Assembly (NCBI RefSeq): GCF_005234135.1 | Contig: NZ_CP039964.1 | Location: 186,001 to 250,000, forward strand | Reading direction: 5' to 3' | Length of the DNA: 64,000 nucleotides | From: Pseudorhodobacter turbinis | Lineage (GTDB): Bacteria; Pseudomonadota; Alphaproteobacteria; Rhodobacterales; Rhodobacteraceae | Shown: positions 1 through 8,690 of the stretch, one piece after another | How positions within the stretch are numbered: position 1 is the first letter of the stretch | Layout: each line of letters starts with the position of its first letter | The notes under the pieces: generated by a model | Seen by the model: only the letters and a program-made list of their open reading frames with translations | What the model was told of the DNA's origin: nothing | Databases searched by the model: none | Translations under genes and position numbers: made by a program

Positions 1-777
1 CAAACCGCCCTCGGCCAGCCCCGTCAATCCAATCGGCCAGCCGATCCGGTAAACCTGCTGCATCGCTTGCCAATCGGGCCGCCAGAACCGTTGAAACAGG
101 TTGAAGCGTTTCAATTCCGGCACCCAATGCGCATAGAGGGCCAAGGCGACAAAGGTCACCGCCTGTGTAAAGACCGAGGCGATCGCCGCCCCTTTGACGC
201 CAAGTTCCGGCGCGCCCCAATTGCCGAAAATCAGCGCATAGTTCACGCCCGCATTCATCACCACAGCCGCCACCGTGACCCAAAGCACGACTTGGGTTTT
301 TTCAAGTGCTGCAAGATAGCTTTTCAGGCTCATCACCAGCAGGGTGGGGATCATGCCAAGGCCGGCAATGCGCAAGTATACCTGTGCAGTGGCCGCGACA
401 TCGGGTTCTTGCCCTAAGGCCAGCAAGAGCGACCCTGACCACCAGAAAACCGGATAGCAAAGCACCCCAAAGCCGATGGAAAGCCACAGCCCCATGCGGG
501 TATCGCGGCGGACCTGAACCTCATCGCCGCGCCCGAGGGCTTGGGCGACCATCGGCATGACCGCCTGACCAAAGCCTGCACCAAGAATAAAGATGATAAA
601 GAAAAGCGACGCGCCCAGCACGACAGAGGCCAGCTCTAGCACCCCGTACCATCCGAGCATGACAGTGTCGGTCACATGCAGCATCATCTGCGCCAGATGG
701 CTGCCGACAAGTGGTAGGCCCAGCGTTAGCAGGGCGCGGGCATGTTGTGGTTTGCTTATAATGGGTGCGCTGTTCAT
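1..777 (-). CDS. MATE family efflux transporter (N-terminal part, runs off window)
   Basis: The minus strand is open from an ATG at 777 to the window edge, giving the first 259 residues of a MATE (NorM-like) multidrug exporter, an inner-membrane protein that expels drugs or organic cations in exchange for Na+ or H+. The translation starts MNSAPIISKPQHARALLTLG and shows the usual first helices: PLVGSHLAQMMLHVTDTVMLG, an FFIIFILGAGFGQAVMPMVAQALGRG loop region, then helices near residues 95-120, 135-155 and 165-185. The family runs to about 440-460 residues, so roughly 190 residues lie outside the window. The upstream region to the polyphosphate kinase end is 87 bases. Substrate cannot be told from sequence. 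Confidence 0.85.
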   Translation of the reverse strand, partial: MNSAPIISKPQHARALLTLGLPLVGSHLAQMMLHVTDTVMLGWYGVLELASVVLGASLFFIIFILGAGFGQAVMPMVAQALGRGDEVQVRRDTRMGLWLSIGFGVLCYPVFWWSGSLLLALGQEPDVAATAQVYLRIAGLGMIPTLLVMSLKSYLAALEKTQVVLWVTVAAVVMNAGVNYALIFGNWGAPELGVKGAAIASVFTQAVTFVALALYAHWVPELKRFNLFQRFWRPDWQAMQQVYRIGWPIGLTGLAEGGL

Positions 778-864
778 CCATCAGCATTAGCCGCACAAAT
801 GCAGCCGGGCAAGAGCGCTTGCTCTCGCCCGGCTTAAAAGTGGAATCAATCCACCCGCATGTGG

Positions 865-1833
865 TCAGGCGTGCGCGTCTGCCCGACCATTGAGCTTTGC
901 GTTTGTGGGCCGGGAAATATCCAGCGGCACCGCGGAGGCCTCTTCCATATTGATAACCTGATCGGCCTTGCCGACGATCAACGGATCGGGCTGGCCGACC
1001 ACAGCGACATCCTTGCCGGGGTAATCGAGGCTTGCCAGAAAGTGCCGCATACAGTTTAGCCGCGCGCGCTTTTTCTGGTTGGACTTCACGACAGTCCAAG
1101 GCGCATCGGCGGTGTCGGTATAAAAGAACATCGCCTCCTTGGCTTCGGTATAATCATCCCAACGCCCCAAGGAGGCCTTGTCGATGGGCGACAGCTTCCA
1201 GCGTTTAAGCGGGTCTGTTTCGCGACTTTTGAAGCGGGCGCGCTGTTCCTCTTGGGTGACCGAGAACCAGTATTTATAAAGCCGGATACCGGAGCGGACG
1301 AGCATCTGTTCGACCTGTGGGGCCTGACGCATGAATTCCAGATATTCCGCAGGGTTACAAAAGCCCATCACCCGTTCCACACCGGCGCGGTTGTACCATG
1401 AACGGTCAAAGAAAACGATCTCGCCCTTGGTGGGCAGATGTTCCAGATAGCGTTGGAAAAACCACTGGCCCGTTTCACGCTCACCGGGTTTGGAAAGGGC
1501 CACCACGCGGGCATAGCGCGGGTTGAGATGCTCCATAAACCGTTTGATGGTTCCGCCCTTGCCGGCGGCATCGCGGCCCTCCATCAAGACCACGAACTTC
1601 TGTCCGGTTTCTTGCGCCCAAAGCTGCACCTTCAACAGTTCGGCCTGAAGCTGCGCTTTCTCGGCCTCATATGTTTTACGCTTCATCTTGCGTTTGTAGG
1701 GGTATTTGCCTTGCTCGAATGTCATGCGCAACGTCTCGGTGGTGACGGGAATTTGTTGCTCCACACCTACGGATTTACGTGCTTTTTTGACCTTTTGGGC
1801 CTTACCGGATTTCTTCGCCGTCTTCGCAGCCAT
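865..1833 (-). CDS. ppk2: Polyphosphate kinase 2 (PPK2 family)
   Basis: A 322-residue PPK2 enzyme, which moves phosphate between polyphosphate and nucleoside diphosphates in the cytoplasm. It has a Lys-rich N-terminal tail (residues 1-22), the Walker A loop GRDAAGKGG at about 86-94, and the lid/Walker B stretch FFDRSWYNRAG at about 141-151. The frame stays open to 1911, but the ATG at 1833 is chosen because GGAGG lies four bases before it and because the upstream 26 codons do not look like PPK2. Length fits single-domain class I PPK2 proteins (about 270-320). The gene is monocistronic, divergent from parE across 238 bases. Whether ADP or GDP is preferred cannot be decided from sequence alone. 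Confidence 0.93.
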   Translation of the reverse strand: MAAKTAKKSGKAQKVKKARKSVGVEQQIPVTTETLRMTFEQGKYPYKRKMKRKTYEAEKAQLQAELLKVQLWAQETGQKFVVLMEGRDAAGKGGTIKRFMEHLNPRYARVVALSKPGERETGQWFFQRYLEHLPTKGEIVFFDRSWYNRAGVERVMGFCNPAEYLEFMRQAPQVEQMLVRSGIRLYKYWFSVTQEEQRARFKSRETDPLKRWKLSPIDKASLGRWDDYTEAKEAMFFYTDTADAPWTVVKSNQKKRARLNCMRHFLASLDYPGKDVAVVGQPDPLIVGKADQVINMEEASAVPLDISRPTNAKLNGRADAHA

Positions 1834-2071
1834 GATGCCTCCATTCCAAAGATGTGATGCCCTGCAACTTTGCCCCAACTTGATGAACGCAAGGTAACAA
1901 GAATGAGGCATCTTAGCACATAGACAAAAAGCCGCGCCTTGATCGGGGTCAATCTTTGCTGGCTTTGTTGGTGGTTTCTTCGGGAACCGTAAAATCCCCC
2001 GAGCCTTGCGTGTGCGCGCCTCAGGTGGTCTAATCCGTCCTCAAACACGTTTAATAAGAATCGAGCAGCAC

Positions 2072-4027
2072 ATGGCCAATGATCTCCTCTCCGCCGTACC
2101 GGAAACCTATGATGCGAATGACATCGAGGTGCTGGAGGGGCTGGAGCCTGTGCGCAAGCGCCCGGGCATGTATATCGGCGGTACGGATGAACGCGCGCTG
2201 CACCATCTGGTGGCCGAGGTGCTTGATAACTCCATGGATGAGGCGGTGGCGGGACACGCCACGCGGATCGAGGTGGAACTGCATGCAGATTACTCCATCA
2301 CCATCCGCGATAACGGCCGCGGCATCCCGGTTGATCCGCACCCGAAGTTCCCCGGTAAATCCGCGCTTGAGGTTATCCTTTGCACCCTGCACGCAGGCGG
2401 CAAGTTTTCGGGCAAGGCCTATGAGACATCGGGCGGTTTGCACGGGGTGGGTGCGTCCGTCGTAAACGCGCTGTCCGATATCATGCGCGTCGAGGTGGCC
2501 CGCAACAAAGAGCTTTACGTGCAGGAGTTTTCGCGCGGCATCCCGCAAGGGCCGGTGGAAAAGGTGGGGGCTGCCCCCAACCGGCGCGGCACCTCTGTGA
2601 TGTTCCACCCAGATCCGCAGATCTTTGGATCGTTGCAATTCAAGCCTGCGCGTCTGATGAAGATGGTCCGCTCCAAGGCCTATCTGTTTTCGGGGGTGGA
2701 GATCCGCTGGAAAACCGCCGTTCCCGATGGCGATACGCCGATGGAGGCGGTATTCCACTTTCCCGGCGGGCTTGCCGATTATCTGGGCGAAAGCCTGACA
2801 GGCGCCACGACCTATGCCGAGCGTCCCTTTGCGGGCAAGGTCGGCTTTCAGGAAAAATTCGGCCAACCGGGTTCGGTGGAATGGGCGATTAACTGGACGC
2901 CTTCGCGGGATGGCTTCATCCAGTCCTATACCAATACCGTGCCCACCCCCGAGGGCGGCACCCATGAGGCAGGCTTCTGGACGGCGATCCTGAAGGGCAT
3001 TCGTGCCTACGGCGATTTGGTGAAAAACCGCAAAGCCGAGCTGATCACCCGCGATGATATGATGACAGGTGGCTGCGCGCTGATTTCGGTGTTCATCCGC
3101 GAGCCGCAGTTTGTCGGCCAAACCAAGGACCGTCTGGCGACAGAAGAGGCCGCAAAGCTGGTCGAGGGTTCGGTGCGCGACCATTTCGACAACTGGCTGG
3201 CCTCGGATACCAAATCAGCGGGGGCGATCCTCGACTTTCTGGTGCTGCGCGCCGAAGAGCGTCTGCGCCGTCGTCAGGAAAAAGAAACCGCCCGTAAATC
3301 GGCCACCAAAAGGCTGCGCCTTCCGGGAAAGCTGACCGATTGCACCGCGAAAAACCGCGCGGGCACGGAATTGTTTATCGTGGAGGGGGACTCGGCCGGT
3401 GGGTCGGCCAAGGGCGCGCGCAACCGGGTCAATCAGGCGCTTTTGCCGTTGAAGGGCAAGATCCTGAACGTGCTGGGGGCGGCCTCGAACAAGCTGCATG
3501 ACAACTCCGAGATCCGCGATATCTGTGAGGCCTTGGGCGTGCAGATGGGGCCGAAATTCAAGGTTGATGATCTGCGCTATGACAAGATCATCATCATGAC
3601 CGATGCGGATGTCGACGGCGCCCATATCGCGGCGCTGTTGATGACGTTTTTCTTTACGCAGATGCGCCCGTTGATTGACCAAGGGCACCTTTATCTGGCT
3701 TGCCCGCCGCTGTACCGGCTGACGCAAGGGGCCAAGCGGCTCTATGTTTCCGATGATGCGGAAAAGGATTACTGGCTGGAAAAAGGCCTTGGCGGCAAGG
3801 GCAAAATCGACGTGCAGCGCTTTAAGGGTCTGGGTGAGATGGATGCCAAAGACCTTAAAGAAACCACGATGCAGCCCGAAAGCCGCAAGTTGATCCGCGT
3901 TTCAATCGATGAGGATGAACCGGGTGAAACCAGCGATCTGGTCGAGCGGCTGATGGGAAAAAAACCCGAGCTTCGGTTTCAGTACATTCAGGAAAACGCG
4001 CAGTTTGTGGAGGAGCTGGACGTTTGA
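2072..4027 (+). CDS. parE: DNA topoisomerase IV subunit B
   Basis: A 651-residue type IIA topoisomerase ATPase/TOPRIM subunit, which works with ParC to decatenate daughter chromosomes. The GHKL ATPase motifs are visible: EVLDNSMDEA near residue 50, DNGRGIP near 80 and SGGLHGVGASVVNAL near 120. The TOPRIM domain follows with FIVEGDSAGGSAKGARNR near 435 and TDADVDGAHI near 510. The C-terminus RFQYIQENA is typical of ParE/GyrB. The ORF could start at 2006, but the ATG at 2072 begins the conserved protein. ParE is preferred over GyrB by length (GyrB is about 800 with an insert). The stop overlaps the TTG start of the next gene, suggesting translational coupling. Confidence 0.95.
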   Translation: MANDLLSAVPETYDANDIEVLEGLEPVRKRPGMYIGGTDERALHHLVAEVLDNSMDEAVAGHATRIEVELHADYSITIRDNGRGIPVDPHPKFPGKSALEVILCTLHAGGKFSGKAYETSGGLHGVGASVVNALSDIMRVEVARNKELYVQEFSRGIPQGPVEKVGAAPNRRGTSVMFHPDPQIFGSLQFKPARLMKMVRSKAYLFSGVEIRWKTAVPDGDTPMEAVFHFPGGLADYLGESLTGATTYAERPFAGKVGFQEKFGQPGSVEWAINWTPSRDGFIQSYTNTVPTPEGGTHEAGFWTAILKGIRAYGDLVKNRKAELITRDDMMTGGCALISVFIREPQFVGQTKDRLATEEAAKLVEGSVRDHFDNWLASDTKSAGAILDFLVLRAEERLRRRQEKETARKSATKRLRLPGKLTDCTAKNRAGTELFIVEGDSAGGSAKGARNRVNQALLPLKGKILNVLGAASNKLHDNSEIRDICEALGVQMGPKFKVDDLRYDKIIIMTDADVDGAHIAALLMTFFFTQMRPLIDQGHLYLACPPLYRLTQGAKRLYVSDDAEKDYWLEKGLGGKGKIDVQRFKGLGEMDAKDLKETTMQPESRKLIRVSIDEDEPGETSDLVERLMGKKPELRFQYIQENAQFVEELDV

Positions 4028-4521
4028 GCGCTAAATCTGCTGTGGAAGACCTCGCGGGGTTTTTCTCAATGCAATGGGTTGAGGTTTTCAGCGCATTACT
4101 GACGCCGACTCTTGCGTGTTTGGGGTTATATATCGCCTATCAGCAATGGTCGGTTAACAGGGCCAATTTGCGCGAAAAACTGTTTGAGCGGCGGTTTTCG
4201 ATCCTCAGGGAAACCGAAGCTTTTTTCAGTGAATTCATGCGGGACTTGAATGTATCCGAAGATGGCATTCGGAAGTTCTCGGATACTTGCCAAAGATCAA
4301 GATTTCTTTTTGGAAAAGAGATTCAAAACTATTTGCTTGAAGTTCGAGATCATGCAGTCAAACTGAAGATGAATTTTGCAGCACATAGTCAAATGGAGCC
4401 GGGCGAAGACAGAGTGCGTTTAGCGCTGAAGCGGCATGAAGAGATCACATGGCTGGCTGGCCAAATACCTAAATTATATGACCGGTTCGAACCCTATCTA
4501 GGCTTTGAAAAACATAGATAG
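4024..4521 (+). CDS. Hypothetical membrane-anchored protein
   Basis: A 165-residue protein of unknown function. It probably starts at the TTG at 4024, overlapping the parE stop (TTGA); an ATG at 4069 is the alternative. One hydrophobic segment, FSALLTPTLACLGLYIAYQQW, lies near residues 19-40. It is followed by a charged, probably helical cytoplasmic part (ANLREKLFERRFSILRETEAFF), which could form a coiled coil. The gene is visibly richer in A and T than parE and uses rarer codons, a sign of later acquisition. Its last codons overlap the hairpin that should terminate the convergent pyrG transcript. No catalytic motif is recognisable. Confidence 0.7.
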   Translation: MSAKSAVEDLAGFFSMQWVEVFSALLTPTLACLGLYIAYQQWSVNRANLREKLFERRFSILRETEAFFSEFMRDLNVSEDGIRKFSDTCQRSRFLFGKEIQNYLLEVRDHAVKLKMNFAAHSQMEPGEDRVRLALKRHEEITWLAGQIPKLYDRFEPYLGFEKHR

Positions 4522-4543
4522 CCGAAGCGGACCTCGGCTATCT
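4510..4543 (-). terminator. Probable intrinsic terminator of secG/pyrG
   Basis: AGATAGCCGA (4516-4525) pairs perfectly with TCGGCTATCT (4534-4543) around an 8-base loop. Read on the minus strand the hairpin is followed by TATGTTTTT, a U tract, so it fits termination of pyrG. It lies within the last codons of the convergent hypothetical gene. Confidence 0.65.
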
Positions 4544-4562
4544 GTGCAAATGGCGCTTTATT

Positions 4563-6206
4563 TTAAACCAGCCGTGACGCCTCTACTGCCGCACGAATAA
4601 AGTCGGCGAACAGCGGGTGGGGGGCGAAGGGTTTGGATTTCAGCTCGGGGTGGAATTGCACGCCGATGAACCACGGGTGGCCTTTGACCTCGACAATCTC
4701 GGGCAGGCGACCATCGGGCGAGATGCCGGAAAAGATTAAGCCTTTGGCCTCCAGCTTTTCACGGTAGGTCATGTCGACCTCATAGCGGTGGCGGTGGCGT
4801 TCCTCGATCTGGGTCGTGCCATAGATTTCTGCCACTTTTGATCCGGGCGTCAGCGTGGCGTTATAGGCCCCCAAGCGCATGGATCCGCCCTTGTCGTCGG
4901 TCACTTTGCGTTCCACCACATGGCTGCCCTGCACCCATTCTTTCAGGTGGTAAATCACGGGTGTGAACCGTTTTGCACCGGCCTCATGGTCGAATTCCTC
5001 GGAACCCGCATCCTTGAGGCCTGCGAGGTTGCGGGCGGCTTCGATTACCGCCATTTGCATGCCAAGACAAATACCCAGATAGGGCACGCCACGGGTGCGG
5101 GCAAATTCAACCGCCTTGATCTTGCCCTCGGTGCCGCGTTCGCCAAAGCCGCCGGGGACAAGGATCGCGTGGTAGGGTTGCAGATGCGGGGCAGGGTCTT
5201 CGCGCTCAAACAGCTCGCTGTCGACCCAATCGACGCGCACACGGGTGCGGTTGGCCATGCCACCATGGGTCAGCGCCTCGGCAATCGATTTATAGGCATC
5301 GCCAAGCTGGGTATATTTGCCAACAATGGCCACGCGCACTTCGCCTTCGGCGTTGGTCATGCGGTCCATCACATCTTCCCAACGGGTCAGGTTGGGGCGC
5401 GGTGCGGGCGAAATACCAAAAGCGTCCAGCACGGCTTGGTCTAACCCTTCGCGGTGATAGGCGAGGGGGGCCTCATAGATAGTTTTTAGGTCATAGGCGG
5501 CGATCACCGACTCTTTGCGGACGTTGCAGAACAGCGCGATCTTCTCACGCTCTTTTTCCGGGATAGGATGTTCGGAGCGCAGCAGCAGAACGTCCGGCGC
5601 AAGGCCGATGCTTTGCAGTTCCTTGACTGAGTGTTGGGTCGGTTTGGTTTTTAATTCACCGCTGGCGGCCAGATAGGGCAGCAACGTGAGGTGCAGCAAA
5701 ATGCACTCGCCGCGCGGGCGCTCATGGATAAACTGGCGGATCGCCTCAAAGAAGGGCAGGCCTTCGATATCGCCCACGGTGCCGCCGATTTCACACAGCA
5801 TGAAATCAACCTCATCCTCACCGATGTGGAGGTAGTCCTTGATCTCATTGGTCACATGGGGGACGACCTGAATGGTCTTGCCCAGATAATCGCCGCGACG
5901 TTCCTTTTCCAAAACGTTGGAATAGATCCGGCCAGAAGAGACGCTATCGGTTTTGCGCGCTGGCACGCCAGTAAAGCGTTCGTAATGGCCAAGATCAAGA
6001 TCGGTTTCCGCACCGTCATCGGTCACGAAAACCTCACCATGTTCAAAAGGCGACATCGTGCCGGGGTCAACGTTCAGGTAGGGGTCAAGCTTGCGCAGCC
6101 GCACCGAGTAGCCGCGCGCCTGTAAAAGCGCGCCCAAAGCTGCCGAGGCAAGACCCTTGCCAAGAGAGGAGACAACACCGCCGGTGATGAAGATATAACG
6201 TGCCAT
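4563..6206 (-). CDS. pyrG: CTP synthase (glutamine hydrolysing)
   Basis: A 547-residue enzyme that makes CTP from UTP, ATP and glutamine, the last step of de novo pyrimidine nucleotide synthesis. The N-terminal synthase domain starts [25 protein letters not shown] with its P-loop-like GVVSSLGKG, and contains [11 protein letters not shown] and the [10 protein letters not shown] region. The C-terminal class I glutamine amidotransferase domain has GICLGMQ (nucleophile Cys near 380) and the FHPEL catalytic histidine near the end. Length equals the family norm (about 545). It lies downstream of secG on the same strand (169 bases apart), the usual secG-pyrG arrangement in Alphaproteobacteria. Confidence 0.97.
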   Translation of the reverse strand: MARYIFITGGVVSSLGKGLASAALGALLQARGYSVRLRKLDPYLNVDPGTMSPFEHGEVFVTDDGAETDLDLGHYERFTGVPARKTDSVSSGRIYSNVLEKERRGDYLGKTIQVVPHVTNEIKDYLHIGEDEVDFMLCEIGGTVGDIEGLPFFEAIRQFIHERPRGECILLHLTLLPYLAASGELKTKPTQHSVKELQSIGLAPDVLLLRSEHPIPEKEREKIALFCNVRKESVIAAYDLKTIYEAPLAYHREGLDQAVLDAFGISPAPRPNLTRWEDVMDRMTNAEGEVRVAIVGKYTQLGDAYKSIAEALTHGGMANRTRVRVDWVDSELFEREDPAPHLQPYHAILVPGGFGERGTEGKIKAVEFARTRGVPYLGICLGMQMAVIEAARNLAGLKDAGSEEFDHEAGAKRFTPVIYHLKEWVQGSHVVERKVTDDKGGSMRLGAYNATLTPGSKVAEIYGTTQIEERHRHRYEVDMTYREKLEAKGLIFSGISPDGRLPEIVEVKGHPWFIGVQFHPELKSKPFAPHPLFADFIRAAVEASRLV

Positions 6207-6375
6207 GTGGTGAACCCCCGTGAAGAATTGGCGTATGCGATTCGGCGCCTCAGAATCGCACCATCACGGGAGACGAGAGATAACCGAAAAGAGTGCGGAC
6301 CGCAACAAGCCCGCAATATGATGAGGTGAACAATCGGGAAGGCCCAAATTATAGGGGGCCAACCCGTAAACTGTT

Positions 6376-6756
6376 TTAATTACCGGTGGTGGTGCCGTCA
6401 TCCGCACGTGGCGGGGTCAGGGGCGCATCAGCAGGCGCTGGTGGCAACAAATCGGTGCCCAGCGGTGCCTCAGGGACTGCGGGCGCAGAGATTGTGCCGC
6501 CGAATTGGTCCACCACAGATGTACCCGACGCGCCTTTGGCAGCAATCAAGGTCAGCGAGATGGAGGTGATGATAAAGCCGAGCGCCAAAAGCCATGTCAG
6601 CTTGGTAAGCGCCGTCGCCGCCGCGCGGCCCGACATGGCACCACCGCCACCACCGCCGCCCATACCCAAGCCGCCCCCTTCGGAACGTTGGAGCAACACA
6701 ACGCCAATCAGGCAAAGTGCAAGGATCAGGTGGATGGTAAGAACGACGTTTTCCAT
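6376..6756 (-). CDS. secG: Preprotein translocase subunit SecG
   Basis: A 126-residue inner-membrane subunit of the SecYEG export channel. Two membrane segments are visible, VVLTIHLILALCLIGVVLLQ (4-23) and LTWLLALGFIITSISLTLIA (53-72), separated by the glycine-rich loop LGMGGGGGGGAMSGRAAA that is diagnostic for SecG. The C-terminal tail is long, proline- and alanine-rich and probably disordered, as in other Rhodobacterales. It starts at an ATG preceded by a purine-rich stretch. It is the promoter-proximal gene of a secG-pyrG unit, divergent from purA across 187 bases. Confidence 0.93.
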   Translation of the reverse strand: MENVVLTIHLILALCLIGVVLLQRSEGGGLGMGGGGGGGAMSGRAAATALTKLTWLLALGFIITSISLTLIAAKGASGTSVVDQFGGTISAPAVPEAPLGTDLLPPAPADAPLTPPRADDGTTTGN

Positions 6757-6943
6757 GGGACTTTCGGCTTCTCGCTGGGCTGACGCGTCTGTTTAGGCGG
6801 AACTCGGTCCGGGGGCAAGCCCTTCGCCGCAAAGCCATCCAATCTACGCATAGGCAAAATGATTTAATGGTTTCCACCTGCGCGTAAGGCGGCTATACCC
6901 CAAGCGGTTTCACTTGGACCAATGCGTGAAGGGATCATCGAAA

Positions 6944-8236
6944 ATGGCCAATGTTGTGGTAGTCGGCGCCCAATGGGGTGACGAAGGAAAAGGCAAGATT
7001 GTGGACTGGCTGTCGGAACGTGCCGATGTCATCGCGCGGTTTCAAGGCGGGCATAACGCGGGCCATACGCTGGTCATTGACGGCAAGGTATATAAGCTGT
7101 CGCTACTGCCCTCGGGCATTGTGCGCGGTGGCAAGTTGTCGGTTATCGGCAATGGCGTGGTTCTGGACCCTTGGCACCTGATCATGGAGATTGAGAAGCT
7201 CCGCGCGCAGGGCGTTGAGATTACGACCGAAAACCTGATGATCGCGGAAAACGCGCCATTGATTCTGCCTGTGCACGGAGAATTGGACCGCGCGCGTGAA
7301 GATCAGACTGCCGTTGCCAAAATCGGTACCACGGGCCGCGGCATTGGTCCGGCCTATGAGGATAAAGTCGGCCGTCGTGCGATTCGTGTCGCCGATCTGG
7401 CAGATGATGCGACGCTGGAGCTGCGCGTTGACCGTCTGTTGACCCACCACGATGCGCTGCGCCGCGGGCTTGGCCTTGAGCCGATTGACCGTGATGCGCT
7501 GCTGGCGCAACTGCGTGAGATCGCGCCGCAAGTGCTGCCCTATGCGCAGCCGGTCTGGAAAGTGCTGAACGAGGCGCGTCGTGCAGGTAAACGGATTTTG
7601 TTTGAAGGGGCGCAGGGCGCGCTTTTGGACATCGACTTCGGCACCTATCCGTTCGTGACCTCTTCCAATGTGATTGCAGGGCAGGCCGCGACGGGCACGG
7701 GCCTTGGGCCAGGCGCGATTGATTTCGTGCTGGGCATCGTAAAGGCCTATACCACCCGCGTCGGCGAAGGCCCGTTCCCGGCCGAGCTGGACGATGCCGA
7801 TGGCATCCGTCTAGGCGAACGCGGGCATGAGTTCGGCACAGTTACCGGGCGCAAACGTCGTTGCGGCTGGTTCGATGCGGTTCTGGTGCGCCAGACCTGT
7901 GCGACCAGTGGTGTGACCGGCATTGCGCTGACCAAGCTGGATGTGATGGACGGTTTCCCGATCATCAAGATCTGTGTCGGCTATGATCTGGATGGCAAGC
8001 GGTTGGATTATCTGCCCACGGCCGCTGATCAGCAGGCCCGCTGCACGCCGATCTATGAAGAGATGGAAGGCTGGACTGAAGACACTGCCGGCGCGCGCTC
8101 TTGGGCCGATCTTCCGGGGGCGGCGATCAAATATGTGCGCCGGATCGAAGAGTTGATCCAATGCCCCGTCGCATTGCTCTCCACCAGCCCGGAACGTGAT
8201 GATACGATTCTTGTCACAGACCCCTTTGCAGATTGA
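6944..8236 (+). CDS. purA: Adenylosuccinate synthase
   Basis: A 430-residue enzyme that joins IMP and aspartate using GTP, the first committed step to AMP. The N-terminus [20 protein letters not shown] carries the phosphate loop GDEGKGK and the catalytic Asp/His region ([10 protein letters not shown]). [30 protein letters not shown] and [12 protein letters not shown] are further family signatures. The length matches the family (about 430). The ORF opens at 6914, but the ATG at 6944 is the conserved start. It is followed 16 bases later by a DUF2842 gene, probably cotranscribed. PurB, which catalyses the next step, is encoded at 14.6-15.9 kb on the other strand. Confidence 0.97.
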   Translation: MANVVVVGAQWGDEGKGKIVDWLSERADVIARFQGGHNAGHTLVIDGKVYKLSLLPSGIVRGGKLSVIGNGVVLDPWHLIMEIEKLRAQGVEITTENLMIAENAPLILPVHGELDRAREDQTAVAKIGTTGRGIGPAYEDKVGRRAIRVADLADDATLELRVDRLLTHHDALRRGLGLEPIDRDALLAQLREIAPQVLPYAQPVWKVLNEARRAGKRILFEGAQGALLDIDFGTYPFVTSSNVIAGQAATGTGLGPGAIDFVLGIVKAYTTRVGEGPFPAELDDADGIRLGERGHEFGTVTGRKRRCGWFDAVLVRQTCATSGVTGIALTKLDVMDGFPIIKICVGYDLDGKRLDYLPTAADQQARCTPIYEEMEGWTEDTAGARSWADLPGAAIKYVRRIEELIQCPVALLSTSPERDDTILVTDPFAD

Positions 8237-8252
8237 TCGGGGCAGGCGCGCG

Positions 8253-8471
8253 ATGAAACTTTCATATAAAGCACGGCGGCGCTGGTCATTGGTTTTGCTG
8301 TTGGTGGGCTTGCCGCTTTATATCGCGGCGGCCTTGTTCGTGGTTTCCCTATTTGACCGGCCGCCGTTCTGGTTGGAACTTATCGTCTACGTCTTCTTGG
8401 GGTTCTTGTGGATACTGCCGTTCAAATTTGTCTTCCTCGGGGTGGGCAAGGCTAATCCGGACGCCGAGTAA
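8253..8471 (+). CDS. DUF2842 family small membrane protein
   Basis: A 72-residue protein that begins MKLSYKARRRWSLVLLLVGL. It has two membrane segments (about 11-31 and 41-61) joined by SLFDRPPFWLEL, and the C-terminal half contains VFLGFLWILPFKFVFLGVGK. These features match DUF2842, a small alphaproteobacterial family of unknown function often found directly after purA. The start at 8253 is 16 bases past the purA stop with GGGGCAGG upstream; an in-frame start within purA (8196) is less likely. A good terminator follows at 8512. Confidence 0.8.
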   Translation: MKLSYKARRRWSLVLLLVGLPLYIAAALFVVSLFDRPPFWLELIVYVFLGFLWILPFKFVFLGVGKANPDAE

Positions 8472-8511
8472 CGGATGTTTCGATATAAGACGGGATTGCA
8501 TATTCCGTAGC

Positions 8512-8547
8512 AAAAGCCTGTCGCGTTCTACGCGGCAGGTTTTTTTA
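8512..8547 (+). terminator. Intrinsic terminator of purA-DUF2842
   Basis: CCTGTCGCGT pairs with ACGCGGCAGG across a short TCT loop (one T:G pair) and is followed by seven T residues. It lies about 40 bases after the DUF2842 stop. Confidence 0.8.
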
Positions 8548-8609
8548 TGCCGTATCGAAGGCAAAAACACCTGAGGACAGACACTGTTTTTACAACAGCC
8601 CCCACCATA

Positions 8610-8642
8610 AGAAAACGCCCCGCCAGACAACTGGCGGGGCGT
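8610..8642 (-). terminator. Intrinsic terminator of acnA
   Basis: ACGCCCCGCCAG (8615-8626) and CTGGCGGGGCGT (8631-8642) form a perfect 12-base stem with an ACAA loop. On the minus strand it ends in GTTTTC. It lies 48 bases beyond the acnA stop, so it serves acnA. Confidence 0.8.
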
Positions 8643-8690
8643 AAGGCTTAGCCATAGGCTGGCCCGTGGTTTTCAAATGCCGTTAGGCGT

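Noticed and set aside
2051..3184. A 377-codon open frame on the minus strand opposite parE
   Set aside because: It is a shadow: it lies wholly within parE, has an Arg/His/Gly-rich composition and no domain, as with several long antisense frames in this GC-rich DNA.
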